NCBI GenBank assembly: GCA_964510375.1 | Contig: CAZEBR010000021.1 | Coordinates: 1-27,965 of the forward strand | DNA: 27,965 bases | Direction of reading: 5' to 3' | From: CAYLJV01 sp964510375 | GTDB taxonomy: Archaea; Hadarchaeota; Hadarchaeia; Hadarchaeales; JAGGTB01 | In this document: piece by piece, positions 13,927-21,777 of the stretch | How positions within the stretch are numbered: the stretch's first letter is position 1 | Layout of the letters: every line of letters begins with the position of its first letter | Notes under the pieces: generated by a model | The model's database searches: none | What the model saw: only the letters and a program-made list of their open reading frames with translations | Told to the model about the DNA's origin: nothing | Program-made: the position numbers and the translations under genes

Positions 13927-14901
13927 ATGAACGTAGAAAAAGTTGGGGCATTCCTATTCGTAGCCATGCTAATAGGAGGAATGAATCTCGCCACGACGTC
14001 GGCCGAAGATACGACAAACGAAAAACCGGTGGTGGTAGCCGCTGCTTCAAATCTGGGTTACTTTGCTAAGGAAGTTGGTGGGGAAAAGATTGAAGTTCAT
14101 TCCATCGTTCCCCCAGGCGCGTGCCCCGGTCACTACGATCAGACGCCAAAGGACATCGAAACTGTCTCGAAGGCTGATCTCATGCTCTGGAACGGTTTCG
14201 AACCTTGGCTGAAGGATTTAGTGAAAAACTCGGGCAACGAGAACGTCCGGATGGAAAAGTTTGGAATGCTCGGTCCTTGGGGGATTCCGCCGAACGGGAA
14301 GAAATACGTGGCGAAGGTGTCCGAAGTTTTGAGTTCCGAATTTCCCGAGTACGCTGAGGCTTTTGAAAAAAATGAAAACAAACTCGCTTCGGCGATAACC
14401 TCTCGTTCTGAGGACCTTAAGGAAAGCGCTCGGGAGGCCGAAATCGAAAATGTGAAGGTGGTCTGCCGCGACGTTCAGAGCGGTTTTGTGGAGTGGCTAG
14501 GATTCAATGTTGTCGAGACCTATCCCTCGCCGGAACAGCTTTCGGCCAAGAGGGCTCTTGAGATAACCAGAGAGGCCGAAAATTGCGCCTTAGTCGTCAG
14601 TAACAATGCGAGCGGTGTGGACTTCGGAGATGGGGTTGCCAAGGAAACGGTAGCGAAACATGCCGTCCTCGTCAACTTTCCCGGTGCGACGGAGGAGACG
14701 GAAGACTACGTGGAGATGATTACCCACAATGCGGAGGTTCTCATAGAAAAAAAGAACGAGTTTGAAAGTGAGGGGAGTACCCTTGGCCGTACTGAGAAGG
14801 ATTTGAAAAACGTTAAGCTTCAAAGGAATATCTTTCTAGGAGCTTTGATCATATCGGTGGCTGTGGCGGCCGTCGAGGCAATAATCATAAGGAGGAGATA
14901 G
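13927..14901 (+). CDS. TroA/ZnuA-like ABC transporter substrate-binding protein with altered ligands and a C-terminal membrane anchor
   Basis: A 324-residue cluster A-I binding protein. It has an N-terminal signal sequence (about 5-26), the fold markers VVAAASNLGYFAKEVGGEKIEVHSIVPPG and SKADLMLWNGFEPWL, and a membrane helix at about 301-321 ending in RRR, so it is exported and tethered at the C-terminus. Known family members bind Zn, Mn or Fe through three His and one Asp/Glu. Here the first site reads CPGHYD (Cys66, His69) where DPHxYE is usual; the second site reads PWGIPP (117-122) without His; the third has Cys180-Arg-Asp where His-Asp is usual; the fourth has VNFPGA where L-D-P is usual. 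The ligand set is thus changed at every site. It is the first gene of a four-gene operon. A different metal or a metal complex is possible. Confidence 0.88.
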   Translation: MNVEKVGAFLFVAMLIGGMNLATTSAEDTTNEKPVVVAAASNLGYFAKEVGGEKIEVHSIVPPGACPGHYDQTPKDIETVSKADLMLWNGFEPWLKDLVKNSGNENVRMEKFGMLGPWGIPPNGKKYVAKVSEVLSSEFPEYAEAFEKNENKLASAITSRSEDLKESAREAEIENVKVVCRDVQSGFVEWLGFNVVETYPSPEQLSAKRALEITREAENCALVVSNNASGVDFGDGVAKETVAKHAVLVNFPGATEETEDYVEMITHNAEVLIEKKNEFESEGSTLGRTEKDLKNVKLQRNIFLGALIISVAVAAVEAIIIRRR

Positions 14902-14903
14902 AT

Positions 14904-15647
14904 TTGGCCGTCATAGAGGTCGAGGGGGTTGACACGGTTTATGAGGGGGAGAAGTATCCCTCCATAAGGGGTATAGATCTCGAAATAGAGGAAGGGGACT
15001 TCGTCTGCGTGATGGGGCCAAACGGGGCCGGAAAAACGACCCTGCTAGAGACTATAAACGGCCTGTTGAATCCCTCCTCCGGCACCGTAAGAACGTTGGG
15101 AAAGGAAATCAGTAACGACGGAACCGGGGTGAGAAAGAGGGTTGGATACCTCGTTCAGAACTTTTCCTTCGATCCGAGCACTCCCTTCCTGGTCAAGGAC
15201 GTGGTCCTGATGGGGCGGTACGGAAAGCTCGGCCTGCTCAAGTTTCCACAGGAGAAGGACAGGTCGATAGCGAGGGAGTGCATGGAATTCACGGGAGTGG
15301 CCGATTTTGCGGAAGAGCCAATAGGTAAGCTGTCCGGGGGTGAACAGCAGAAGGTCCTTCTTGCGAGAGTGCTGGCTCAGAGGCCCGAAATTCTCCTTCT
15401 GGACGAGCCCCTGACCAATCTCGACATAACCGCGAAGGAAGAAATACGAAATCTGATAGAAAGGATCCACGAGGAAAAGGGTGTCACGGTCGTGATGGTT
15501 ACCCACGACCTCGGATCAGTTCCGGACAGGGCCTCCAACATCGTGCTCATGGATCAGGGAAACGTGGTCGCCAAGGGAAAACCGGAAGAAATCGTTGACT
15601 CGGAGGCTTGGAAGTCCGCCTACGGAAAAGGGGTGATTTCGAATTGA
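14904..15647 (+). CDS. Metal ABC transporter ATPase (ZnuC/TroB-like)
   Basis: A 247-residue ABC ATPase that powers uptake through the adjacent permease. The Walker A is GPNGAGKTT (38-46), the Q-loop lies in GYLVQNF, the signature is LSGGEQQKVLLARVLAQRPE, the Walker B is ILLLDEPLTNLD, and the switch His is in MVTHDLG. The start is a TTG at 14904, two bases after the stop of the binding-protein gene, with a perfect GGAGGAGAT site at 14891-14899. The 3' end overlaps the permease start by four bases (TTGA). It groups with the zinc/manganese type by sequence; the true cargo depends on the binding protein. Confidence 0.95.
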   Translation: MAVIEVEGVDTVYEGEKYPSIRGIDLEIEEGDFVCVMGPNGAGKTTLLETINGLLNPSSGTVRTLGKEISNDGTGVRKRVGYLVQNFSFDPSTPFLVKDVVLMGRYGKLGLLKFPQEKDRSIARECMEFTGVADFAEEPIGKLSGGEQQKVLLARVLAQRPEILLLDEPLTNLDITAKEEIRNLIERIHEEKGVTVVMVTHDLGSVPDRASNIVLMDQGNVVAKGKPEEIVDSEAWKSAYGKGVISN

Positions 15648-16468
15648 TATCTCTCCCCTCCGGCCTGATTTTGAGGGCGATCTTGGGAGCGGCACTGGTA
15701 GGAGTCGCCTGCTCCCTGACGGGCACTTTCGTGGTTCAGATGGACCTTTCCTCGATCGGTTTTTGCATGTCCCACGCGGCGTTTGCGGGGGCGGCTCTGG
15801 GCCTACTATTGGAAATAAGTCCGATCCTCTGCGCCGTGGCTTTCGCTCTGATGGTATCCTTCCTTCTGGGACCGATTTCGAAAAAGGCCAAACTCAGCCC
15901 GGGGGTCGTCACGGGTATAGCCTTTTCAGTGACCATTGCGCTCGGATTCGTATTTCTAAACCTTCAGCCTGGTGCTGCGGCGACAGGATCGGCACTCTCC
16001 ATACTCTGGGGAAGCGTGTTCGCCTTGGGATGGATGGAAATATTTCTGATCGGAGCTCTGACCTTTTCCATAATCTTCGTGACGATCGTCTTCAAGAAGG
16101 AGCTGATGGCTCTTCTGTTCGATAAAAAGATGGCCGAGGCCTCCGGAATCAGGACCGATCCGTTTTTCTTCTTAATTCTGAGCATGACCGGCATGGTCGT
16201 GGCGTTCTCCCTCAAACTCGTCGGGGGCTTGCTAGTCTTCGCGCTGATTGTCAACACAGCCTCAGCCGCGCGCCAGTTCTTCTACGACATAAACAAAGTG
16301 CTGATATTTTCACCCATCGTAGGGGCGACCTGTTGCCTGCTCGGGTTTACGTTTTCCCTCCAGTTCAATTTCCCTGTCGGGGCTTCCATAGTCATATTTA
16401 CCGCCGCCGCATTCGCCATCTCGGTTCTGGTTTCGCCAAAGCGGGGAGTTGGTGGCGGACTAATGTAG
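15644..16468 (+). CDS. Metal ABC transporter permease (ZnuB/TroC-like, ABC-3 family)
   Basis: A 274-residue integral membrane protein with about eight helices and the ABC-3 pattern: GALVGVACSLTGTFVVQMDLSSIGFCMSHAAFAGAALG near the start, a middle NLQPGAAATGSALSILWGSVFAL, and KLVGGLLVFALIVNTASAARQ near the end, the usual ATPase-contact area. A TTG at 15644 is my start because it overlaps the ATPase stop (TTGA) and has GGGGTGA upstream at 7 nt; earlier in-frame codons would run far into the ATPase gene. It is the third gene of the operon, with the FmdE-family gene 16 nt after its stop. Confidence 0.93.
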   Translation: MISLPSGLILRAILGAALVGVACSLTGTFVVQMDLSSIGFCMSHAAFAGAALGLLLEISPILCAVAFALMVSFLLGPISKKAKLSPGVVTGIAFSVTIALGFVFLNLQPGAAATGSALSILWGSVFALGWMEIFLIGALTFSIIFVTIVFKKELMALLFDKKMAEASGIRTDPFFFLILSMTGMVVAFSLKLVGGLLVFALIVNTASAARQFFYDINKVLIFSPIVGATCCLLGFTFSLQFNFPVGASIVIFTAAAFAISVLVSPKRGVGGGLM

Positions 16469-16484
16469 CAGGAAGGTGAGAAAT

Positions 16485-16904
16485 TTGGAAGATGAAGATG
16501 GAGCAGAAATCCTGACTCGTCTGTCCGACTTTCACGGACATCTAGGACCATACGTCGTCGTGGGATACAGGATGGGAAAGATCGCCAACCGCGAGATAGG
16601 GGAGGACCCCTTCGAAAAGAAGGCCTTGGCCTTGACCGGTAGAGACCCTCCCGTGTCCTGCATCGTGGACGGAGTCCAGTTCTCGTCCGGGTGCACTCTC
16701 GGCAAGGGTAACATCGAAGTGAGGGACGAGGGCGTTCCGTCCGTCGAATTCTCCGGTAGCGGGAAGGCCCTGAAAATTACGCTGAAGGAAAAAGTGCAGA
16801 AGCGAATAGAGGAAGTCATCGAGAGCGATTTGGAGGAGATTTCCAAAGAGGTCTTCGAGATGTCGGAAGACGATCTGCTCAGCCTAAGTGAAGGAACGGA
16901 TTAG
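16485..16904 (+). CDS. Short FmdE-family protein, last gene of the metal ABC operon
   Basis: A 139-residue protein with the core FmdE domain: DFHGHLGPYVVVGYRMGKIA (His17, Gly18, His19) and CIVDGVQFSSGCTLGKGNI (Cys59, Cys70). The zinc-ribbon tail of longer FmdE proteins is absent. FmdE was named from the formylmethanofuran dehydrogenase operon, but its role is unknown and homologues occur in organisms without that enzyme. Start: TTG at 16485 with GGAAGGTGA 5 nt upstream; a GTG at 16476 lies inside that ribosome site and is less likely. Placement directly after the permease suggests a role in handling the imported metal or cofactor, with the conserved His/Cys as ligands (inference). Confidence 0.88.
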   Translation: MEDEDGAEILTRLSDFHGHLGPYVVVGYRMGKIANREIGEDPFEKKALALTGRDPPVSCIVDGVQFSSGCTLGKGNIEVRDEGVPSVEFSGSGKALKITLKEKVQKRIEEVIESDLEEISKEVFEMSEDDLLSLSEGTD

Positions 16905-16934
16905 GAACTATTAACTATTAGAAAATGGATATCC

Positions 16935-17804
16935 TCATTTTTTCCTATAAATTTTTATTCCTTCATAGGTCTTTTCGAGTATTTTCCGGGCCATTTCGAG
17001 GGATTTAACGCCGCCCAGCCCACAGTCGGGCCCGCAGTACTCGATCATTCCTCCGAGGACCCCTTTGACTGCATTTAAGTTTTCGACCACTTCCTCCGGC
17101 GTACTGGCGTCTTCCTCGGAGACCACATCGGTCCTGGATATACCTACCCTGACCTTCATTCCGTAGTCATTCAACATCTCCTCGTCGACGAGATTCAAGT
17201 TCCTGTTGTTTCCGGCGGTGGGGCAATCGATCACATCTATCTCGGCTCTACATACGGTTTCTTGAAAATAGAGCGAGTGAAGATGAATTTCCACGAGTGC
17301 GTCCACACTACAAACGTTATTCCAGGCCTCGATAAGGGTTTCCACGTCGAAATCGTAAGGTGGGTTGATACCCAGGCTGGGTTCGTCGATACTCACGACC
17401 TCGAGGTTTTCGCCTTCCACCAGCCTCTTAAGGCTGGTTCCGATTTTTTTCATCTCCTTTTCTCTGGGCTCTCCGAATTCGGACAGGGAGAGTTCGAACG
17501 GACCGGTCAGGCAGGCCTTTTTGGCATTTTCTCCAGCCATCTCGAGCTCGGGTAGACGAGTTCCCTTTTTTAGAAGAAATTCCTCCTCGCACCGCTCATC
17601 TTTTTTGAACAAGGAATTAAACTGTTCGATCATGGGTCTTATCTGAGGGTAGGACGGTACCTCTACACCGGAATCGATCTTTACTTCCATCAGATCGTCG
17701 ATTAGTTCCTTGGCCCAGCTCTCTTTTTTGGAGATTCCTCTCTCAAGCTCTTCCGGTCCGACATTCTCCGGCAATGGCATGCTTCCGACATCATCGTATT
17801 TCAA
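16935..17804 (-). CDS. Core-MetE-like methyltransferase (UROD/MetE superfamily)
   Basis: A 289-residue barrel protein like the C-terminal catalytic half of cobalamin-independent methionine synthase, without the folate-binding N-terminal half. Archaeal proteins of this kind make methionine using methyl donors such as methylcobalamin or corrinoid proteins. Visible elements: DVGSMPLP at the N-terminus, SIDEPSLG (Glu141), EIHLHS (His174, His176) and YCGPDCGLGG (Cys257, Cys261). In classical MetE the zinc ligands are His-x-Cys, Glu and a Cys in PDCG; here the second ligand position is His rather than Cys. TTG at 17804 is preferred over GTG at 17813, since the latter lies inside the GAGGTG ribosome site. 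It is convergent with the FmdE-family gene. Confidence 0.8.
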   Translation of the reverse strand: MKYDDVGSMPLPENVGPEELERGISKKESWAKELIDDLMEVKIDSGVEVPSYPQIRPMIEQFNSLFKKDERCEEEFLLKKGTRLPELEMAGENAKKACLTGPFELSLSEFGEPREKEMKKIGTSLKRLVEGENLEVVSIDEPSLGINPPYDFDVETLIEAWNNVCSVDALVEIHLHSLYFQETVCRAEIDVIDCPTAGNNRNLNLVDEEMLNDYGMKVRVGISRTDVVSEEDASTPEEVVENLNAVKGVLGGMIEYCGPDCGLGGVKSLEMARKILEKTYEGIKIYRKK

Positions 17805-17932
17805 ACAAGACACCTCGACACTCGATGTGACTTTGAAGCTTACTAGTTATTTTTCTATCCGTCCTGCTGTATTGGATTTTATCTATCTGCTTTCCGTGAG
17901 AATTTCTAACCGAAATTCTTGGGGGGTAACGA

Positions 17933-18023
17933 TGGGGTGGCGGGGATTCGAACCCCGGATCTCCAGCTGTTTCGCCGGTAAGGTCCCGAAGCTGGTGTCC
18001 TCGACCACCTAGACTACCACCCC
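17933..18023 (-). tRNA. tRNA-Pro (CGG anticodon) with a 16-nt intron at 37/38
   Basis: Minus strand. Acceptor GGGGTGG pairs with CCACCCC and the discriminator is A; D-stem GTCT/GGAC; anticodon stem CCAGC/GCTGG; T-arm CGGGG-TTCGAAT-CCCCG. The loop TTCGGG-A gives anticodon CGG (codon CCG). A 16-nt intron (17969-17984) splits positions 37 and 38. It folds into a perfect bulge-helix-bulge: central 4-bp helix TTCG/CGAA, 3-nt bulges GGA and ACA cut as GG^A and AC^A, and a 2-bp CC/GG inner stem. CCA is not encoded. The mature tRNA is 75 nt before CCA addition. It lies 14 bp after the cdc6 stop on the same strand. Confidence 0.95.
17969..17984 (-). other. tRNA-Pro intron (bulge-helix-bulge)
   Basis: This 16-nt intron has sequence ACCTTACCGGCGAAAC on the minus strand. 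It would be cut by the tRNA splicing endonuclease at two symmetrical 3-nt bulges. It is near the lower length limit for an archaeal tRNA intron; the inner stem has only two base pairs and a 5-nt loop. Confidence 0.9.
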
Positions 18024-18037
18024 TCGGGCAAAATTAA

Positions 18038-19240
18038 TTATTGACGAACTCTATCAAGTATCTTTTCAATTTCTCGTTCCATCATCTCGGGTGGAGCATC
18101 CGAAATGGTGATTTTCTGGCTCCTGCCCACGTGACCCTCGCTGGAGGGCTCCGTGTCTATTACACCCAGATTTTCGAGCTTCTTTATATAATTCCAGAAC
18201 TGGACGTGTGCTCGGGGGTCCTCACTCTGTTCCTCACAAACGACGTGATAGGCGTCCTCCACTTCCCCGGTCAGGGCGTATGCCTTGTCGGAGATTTTCA
18301 GGCGCCTCGAGAGGGCGAGCAGAAAAAGGAGTTCGTGTTTGTTGAGATCGAACAGTACGTCCTTCCTTATCTCGGGATGTATCTCGGCCTTGGCCTTCCG
18401 CGCGTGGTCGGGTGATACCTTCTGTACCTCCCCCCGGCTTGCGAACCTTCCCGCGTACCATAGGAGTTCGAGAGCGAAGCGCGCGTCTCCGCGGCGGGAA
18501 GCGATGTCGGAGATCAGCTCGACCGTCTCCTGCCTGACCATGTCGGGTTTGAAGGCCGCCTCTACCCTCCTGGTAAGTATGTCGGAGAGCTGCGCGGCGC
18601 TGTACTTGTCGAGCTCGATCAGGTTGTGCATGAAGGTGCTGCGCGTGGCCTCGTCGACCTCGTCGAGAAAGTCGGGGGAGTAGGCCGTGGCCATGATGCT
18701 GAGCCTGTTGGGGGCTCCCGATTCCTCGGTGGCCCTGGTGAGGGAGTAAAGCAAATCCGGGCCGTTCTCCTGCACGAAGTGGTCCAGTTCGTCGAGAGTC
18801 ACTGTGAGGTAGACGTCCTTCTTTTCCAGATAATCGACTATCTGCTCCATTATCTCCTGGGGGGCAAATCCTCTCCTCGGGATGCTCAGCGGGAATTCGG
18901 TCGCCAGCTTGTGGAGGACCATTTGAGGGCTTCCCTGCTTACGGCAGTTGACGTGGGCGTAAGTCAGATTTCGATTCCTCTTCTTTGCCGCACTTTCGAG
19001 TTCCTGCCCGAATCTGGAGGTCAGTGCTGTCTTTCCGACGCCCACGGAACCGGTGACGAGGACCCTCTGGCTTGCACCCTCCTCCAGGACGGGTTTAAAA
19101 AACTGGGTGAGTTTCCTGAATTCCTCCTTTCTGTGGACGAGTTCCTCGGGAACGTAATCGGGAGAGAGTTTCGACTGGTCCTTAAAAACGGTCTCCTTCG
19201 CCATTTCCTCTTCAAAAATGTCTCCGTACATCTGCACCAT
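18038..19240 (-). CDS. cdc6: Orc1/Cdc6 replication initiator
   Basis: A 400-residue AAA+ protein that binds origin recognition boxes and loads MCM helicase. The Walker A is TGSVGVGKT (63-71), the Walker B is TLDELDH (Asp150, Glu151), and the sensor region is LSIMATAYSPDF followed by the sensor-2-like RRGDARFALELLWYAG. The C-terminal winged helix (about 300-400) includes LFLLALSRRL and FWNYIKKLENLGVI. Met1 at 19240 has no ribosome site, but a TATA-like CTTTTTA (19263-19269) lies 23-29 nt upstream, as in leaderless archaeal genes; Met4 (19231) is an alternative. I see no ORB near this gene; the candidate origin is about 16.6 kb away in the same window. Confidence 0.95.
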   Translation of the reverse strand: MVQMYGDIFEEEMAKETVFKDQSKLSPDYVPEELVHRKEEFRKLTQFFKPVLEEGASQRVLVTGSVGVGKTALTSRFGQELESAAKKRNRNLTYAHVNCRKQGSPQMVLHKLATEFPLSIPRRGFAPQEIMEQIVDYLEKKDVYLTVTLDELDHFVQENGPDLLYSLTRATEESGAPNRLSIMATAYSPDFLDEVDEATRSTFMHNLIELDKYSAAQLSDILTRRVEAAFKPDMVRQETVELISDIASRRGDARFALELLWYAGRFASRGEVQKVSPDHARKAKAEIHPEIRKDVLFDLNKHELLFLLALSRRLKISDKAYALTGEVEDAYHVVCEEQSEDPRAHVQFWNYIKKLENLGVIDTEPSSEGHVGRSQKITISDAPPEMMEREIEKILDRVRQ

Positions 19241-19262
19241 TAATCAACTATTTCAATCTACC

Positions 19263-19269
19263 TAAAAAG
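19263..19269 (-). promoter_or_regulatory. TATA-like box of a leaderless cdc6 transcript
   Basis: CTTTTTA on the minus strand ends 23 nt before the cdc6 ATG, the spacing expected if transcription begins at or next to the start codon. No Shine-Dalgarno site is present, which agrees. Confidence 0.4.
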
Positions 19270-19361
19270 CATGGACGGCGGGGAACGCTTAAACTGTGAG
19301 GGAGTCCCTCGATTTGAACGGACGGGATGTTATGAAAAACGCGCACCTTTTAGAGATTTAA

Positions 19362-19805
19362 CTATTTGTTCTCTCCGATCTGAGTTCTGGTTACCAAGAC
19401 GGAGCATGGGGTCTCGTGCAGGACATCTTCCGTGACGCTGCCGTACAAAAACCGGCTGAGTTTGTCTTTGGTGCTTTTGTTCTTTAGCTTCCCCGACCCT
19501 ATCACGATCATGTCGATTTCTTCTTTCTTCGCCGTCTCAATTATTTCTTCGTCGGGCGTACCTTCCTGTTTGATAGTTCTTATATTGCTTACTCCCCTAT
19601 CCTCGCACATTTCCTTCACTTCCTCGAACTCCTCGTCGATCCTCTCCCTATCTGTCGCTTTATCGCCCGTAAGAACGTGTAAAAATATTAGCTCCGGTTC
19701 TTCGCGTCCGACCTTGCAGCCCTTTGCGTACTTAATCGCACTTTTGATGCTATTAAGCGTGTTTTCATATTCTATCGAATCTATGGGTACCAATACCTTT
19801 CGCAT
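19362..19805 (-). CDS. Universal stress protein (UspA family)
   Basis: A 147-residue single-domain UspA protein. It begins MRKVLVPIDSIEYENTLNSIKSAIKYA, with the nucleotide-site Asp early, and has the ATP-loop pattern MIVIGSGKLKNKS...RFLYGSVTEDVLHETPCSVLV (G-x2-G-x9-G-S/T like), so it is probably an ATP-binding USP. The central helix TKDKLSRFLY is Lys-rich. No transmembrane or extra domain is visible. It shares orientation with the CBS-domain and antiporter genes, with a sequencing gap between, and may belong to a stress/ion-balance group. Confidence 0.93.
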   Translation of the reverse strand: MRKVLVPIDSIEYENTLNSIKSAIKYAKGCKVGREEPELIFLHVLTGDKATDRERIDEEFEEVKEMCEDRGVSNIRTIKQEGTPDEEIIETAKKEEIDMIVIGSGKLKNKSTKDKLSRFLYGSVTEDVLHETPCSVLVTRTQIGENK

Positions 19806-19925
19806 TTTCGTAACCCGGTTTTGAATTAGGACCCGCTAGGTAAAAATTATCCCGTGAGGGGGCGTTGTCTTCCGCAATGATTTACGGCTAAATGTTCAAG
19901 ATGGTTATTTCAAGAGTCACCGAAG

Positions 19926-19935
19926 NNNNNNNNNN
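19926..19935. other. Assembly gap (10 N)
   Basis: Ten undetermined bases lie between the uspA-like start and the CBS-domain gene's 3' end. The true gap length is unknown, so adjacency across this point is by scaffolding only. Confidence 0.99.
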
Positions 19936-19945
19936 TGGTACGTTC

Positions 19946-20398
19946 TTAGCTTTTCCTATCCTTTATTACTTCCGCAAATTTATTGGTGATGGATTTTAAG
20001 TGTACCTCTCCGACCATTTTTTTCTCTTCGCCTAGAGCGGGGAGCCTCCTTACCTCGTGTTTGGTCATCTTGTCGAGAACTTCCCTTATCGTATCTTCGA
20101 CATTACACTTCACTACATTTCTCGTCATGATGTCTTTCACTTTTCCCCCTTCCAACTGACGCATGTCAGGAAGTCCGAAGTGGTAGGTAACACGTCTCGG
20201 CGAAAGAATGTCCAGTATATCGTGTTCGGTCACCACGCCGACTATTTCCATGTTCTCCGAGTCGTCGACGATCCAAACGTGCGATCTTCCCATTGGGAAG
20301 GGTAGGACATCCTCGATGAGATCATCCATCTCGGCCACCGGCAGGTCCTCCTTTTGCATTATATTTCTGACTTTGAGGTCCAGGAATCTTTTTTCCAT
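19946..20398 (-). CDS. Two-CBS-domain protein
   Basis: A 150-residue protein made of one CBS pair: residues about 8-66 (VRNIMQKEDLPVAEMDDLIEDVLPF... IVGVVTEHDILDIL) and about 87-145 (VKDIMTRNVVKCNVEDTIREVLDKMTKHEVRRLPAL... MVGEVHLKSITN). CBS pairs bind adenine nucleotides (AMP, ATP, SAM) and report energy state or ionic strength to partner proteins. No effector domain is fused. It lies 90 bp from the cation/proton antiporter gene on the same strand, so control of antiport is a reasonable guess but not shown. Confidence 0.9.
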   Translation of the reverse strand: MEKRFLDLKVRNIMQKEDLPVAEMDDLIEDVLPFPMGRSHVWIVDDSENMEIVGVVTEHDILDILSPRRVTYHFGLPDMRQLEGGKVKDIMTRNVVKCNVEDTIREVLDKMTKHEVRRLPALGEEKKMVGEVHLKSITNKFAEVIKDRKS

Positions 20399-20488
20399 AA
20401 CTTCAAGCCCTCCGATTATTCTTCTGCACCCGTATCCTAATTATTATTTTTGAGGTTTTAGGAATCTAAAACTGTAGGGATATGGACT

Positions 20489-21700
20489 TCAGCTCCCTCC
20501 CGATCTTTCATATCCTCCCAGAACCCTCCAGAGGAAGGGAGGAGTAACGAAAGCCGTAACCATAACCATGGCGATGACCGCGGAAACTACGTCGGAACTG
20601 AGGATTCCTTGATTGAAACCGAAGTTGATGACCACGAGTGATACTTCTGCTCTGGGTACCATAGCGAGACCCGTTGCCCAAGACTCCCTGTTAGTAAATC
20701 CCGTCAGTTTGGCGCTGGCTCCGCAGCTAAAAATCTTGCCGAATACTCCCAGTAATATTAAAACTACCGTGAAGAGCCCTGCAGAGGCCAAGGCCGCGAC
20801 GTTAAATTTCATTCCCATCGTGACGAAGAAGATAGGTATAAAAAAGCTACCTCCGATCAGGGAGATGGAATTTGAGAGTGCTCCAGAAAAACGTGTCTGG
20901 CCCAGTATCAATCCGCCGATAAAGGCCCCGGTCAGGGAGGCCAAGCCTATCTTTTCGGAGATGAGGGAGAACGTTAGGAAAACGAGCAGTCCCAGCAAGA
21001 GGAGGTTTTCCCTTCCCAAGGAGAACCTCTCGGAGATTTTTTTGAAGAAGGATATTCCTAAGGTCAGGGAAAGCGCAAAAAATACTAGAGTTCCCAGGAC
21101 GAGCAGACCTATCCTGAATAGAGAGAGGGAACCGGTAGTCGCGAAACCGAATAAGGCGGTCATTATGAGAATTCCCATCACGTCGTCGGCAACAGCTGAG
21201 CCCATTATCAGAGTTCCGACTCTAGTCCTCAACTTGCCGGACTCTTGGAGTATGGAGGCGCTGATTCCGACCGAAGTCGCCACGGAACTCGCACCGATGA
21301 ACATGGCCACGGTCATGGGAAATCCAAAGTAGATCGCGGTAAAGTAGGCGAGAAGAAACGGTAAAACTACTCCCGTCACGGCGACCTCGGCAGCGGGCAC
21401 CGCTATGTTCTTGAACCTTTCAAGCTCCAGCTCTAATCCGATCGAGAACAGGAGGAAGAGGACGCCGATGTCAGCAATGTCGAACAGACTTCCCGCTTCC
21501 GCAATTCTGAAGAGCTCGAAAAGCGGCTCGTGGCTCGCTCCTCCTTCCGTCGCGAAGGTCATGAAGCTTCCTAGAATTATCCCTACGAGAAGTTCCCCGA
21601 GAATGGCGGGCTGTTCGATTACGTTGGATAGGAAACGGCCGGCTGCGGCGGCGAAGAGGATTAAAAGTAAAGCCGAAATAAAAGAAAGTTCCAAAATCAT
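20489..21700 (-). CDS. CPA2-family monovalent cation/proton antiporter
   Basis: A 403-residue membrane protein with about 12-13 helices and the CPA2 signature: GELLVGIILGSFM near the N-terminus, LFLLFSIGLELELERF mid-way, MFIGASSVATSVGISASIL, and the ion-binding Asp pair in SAVADDVMGILIM (Asp172, Asp173). Tandem Asp is the pattern usual for electrogenic Na+/H+ antiporters. There is no C-terminal TrkA-N or KTN domain, unlike full KefB/KefC, so regulation would need a separate protein such as the neighbouring CBS-pair protein. Na+ or K+ extrusion against protons fits an organism under salt stress. Confidence 0.92.
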   Translation of the reverse strand: MILELSFISALLLILFAAAAGRFLSNVIEQPAILGELLVGIILGSFMTFATEGGASHEPLFELFRIAEAGSLFDIADIGVLFLLFSIGLELELERFKNIAVPAAEVAVTGVVLPFLLAYFTAIYFGFPMTVAMFIGASSVATSVGISASILQESGKLRTRVGTLIMGSAVADDVMGILIMTALFGFATTGSLSLFRIGLLVLGTLVFFALSLTLGISFFKKISERFSLGRENLLLLGLLVFLTFSLISEKIGLASLTGAFIGGLILGQTRFSGALSNSISLIGGSFFIPIFFVTMGMKFNVAALASAGLFTVVLILLGVFGKIFSCGASAKLTGFTNRESWATGLAMVPRAEVSLVVINFGFNQGILSSDVVSAVIAMVMVTAFVTPPFLWRVLGGYERSGGS

Positions 21701-21777
21701 TGTAGGAGTCCCTTATACACCAAATTAGATACCATTGGACTCTTTGAATATATACTTAAGCAAGGGGGGTGAATTTC

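Noticed and set aside
18024..18041. AT-rich stretch before tRNA-Pro as its box A promoter
   Set aside because: It lies only 8-18 nt before the mature 5' end, too close for an archaeal TATA box; co-transcription with cdc6 or a box inside cdc6 is more likely.
18626..19243. Plus-strand 205-codon open frame opposite cdc6
   Set aside because: It lies wholly antisense to the AAA+ core of cdc6; codon pattern mirrors that gene.
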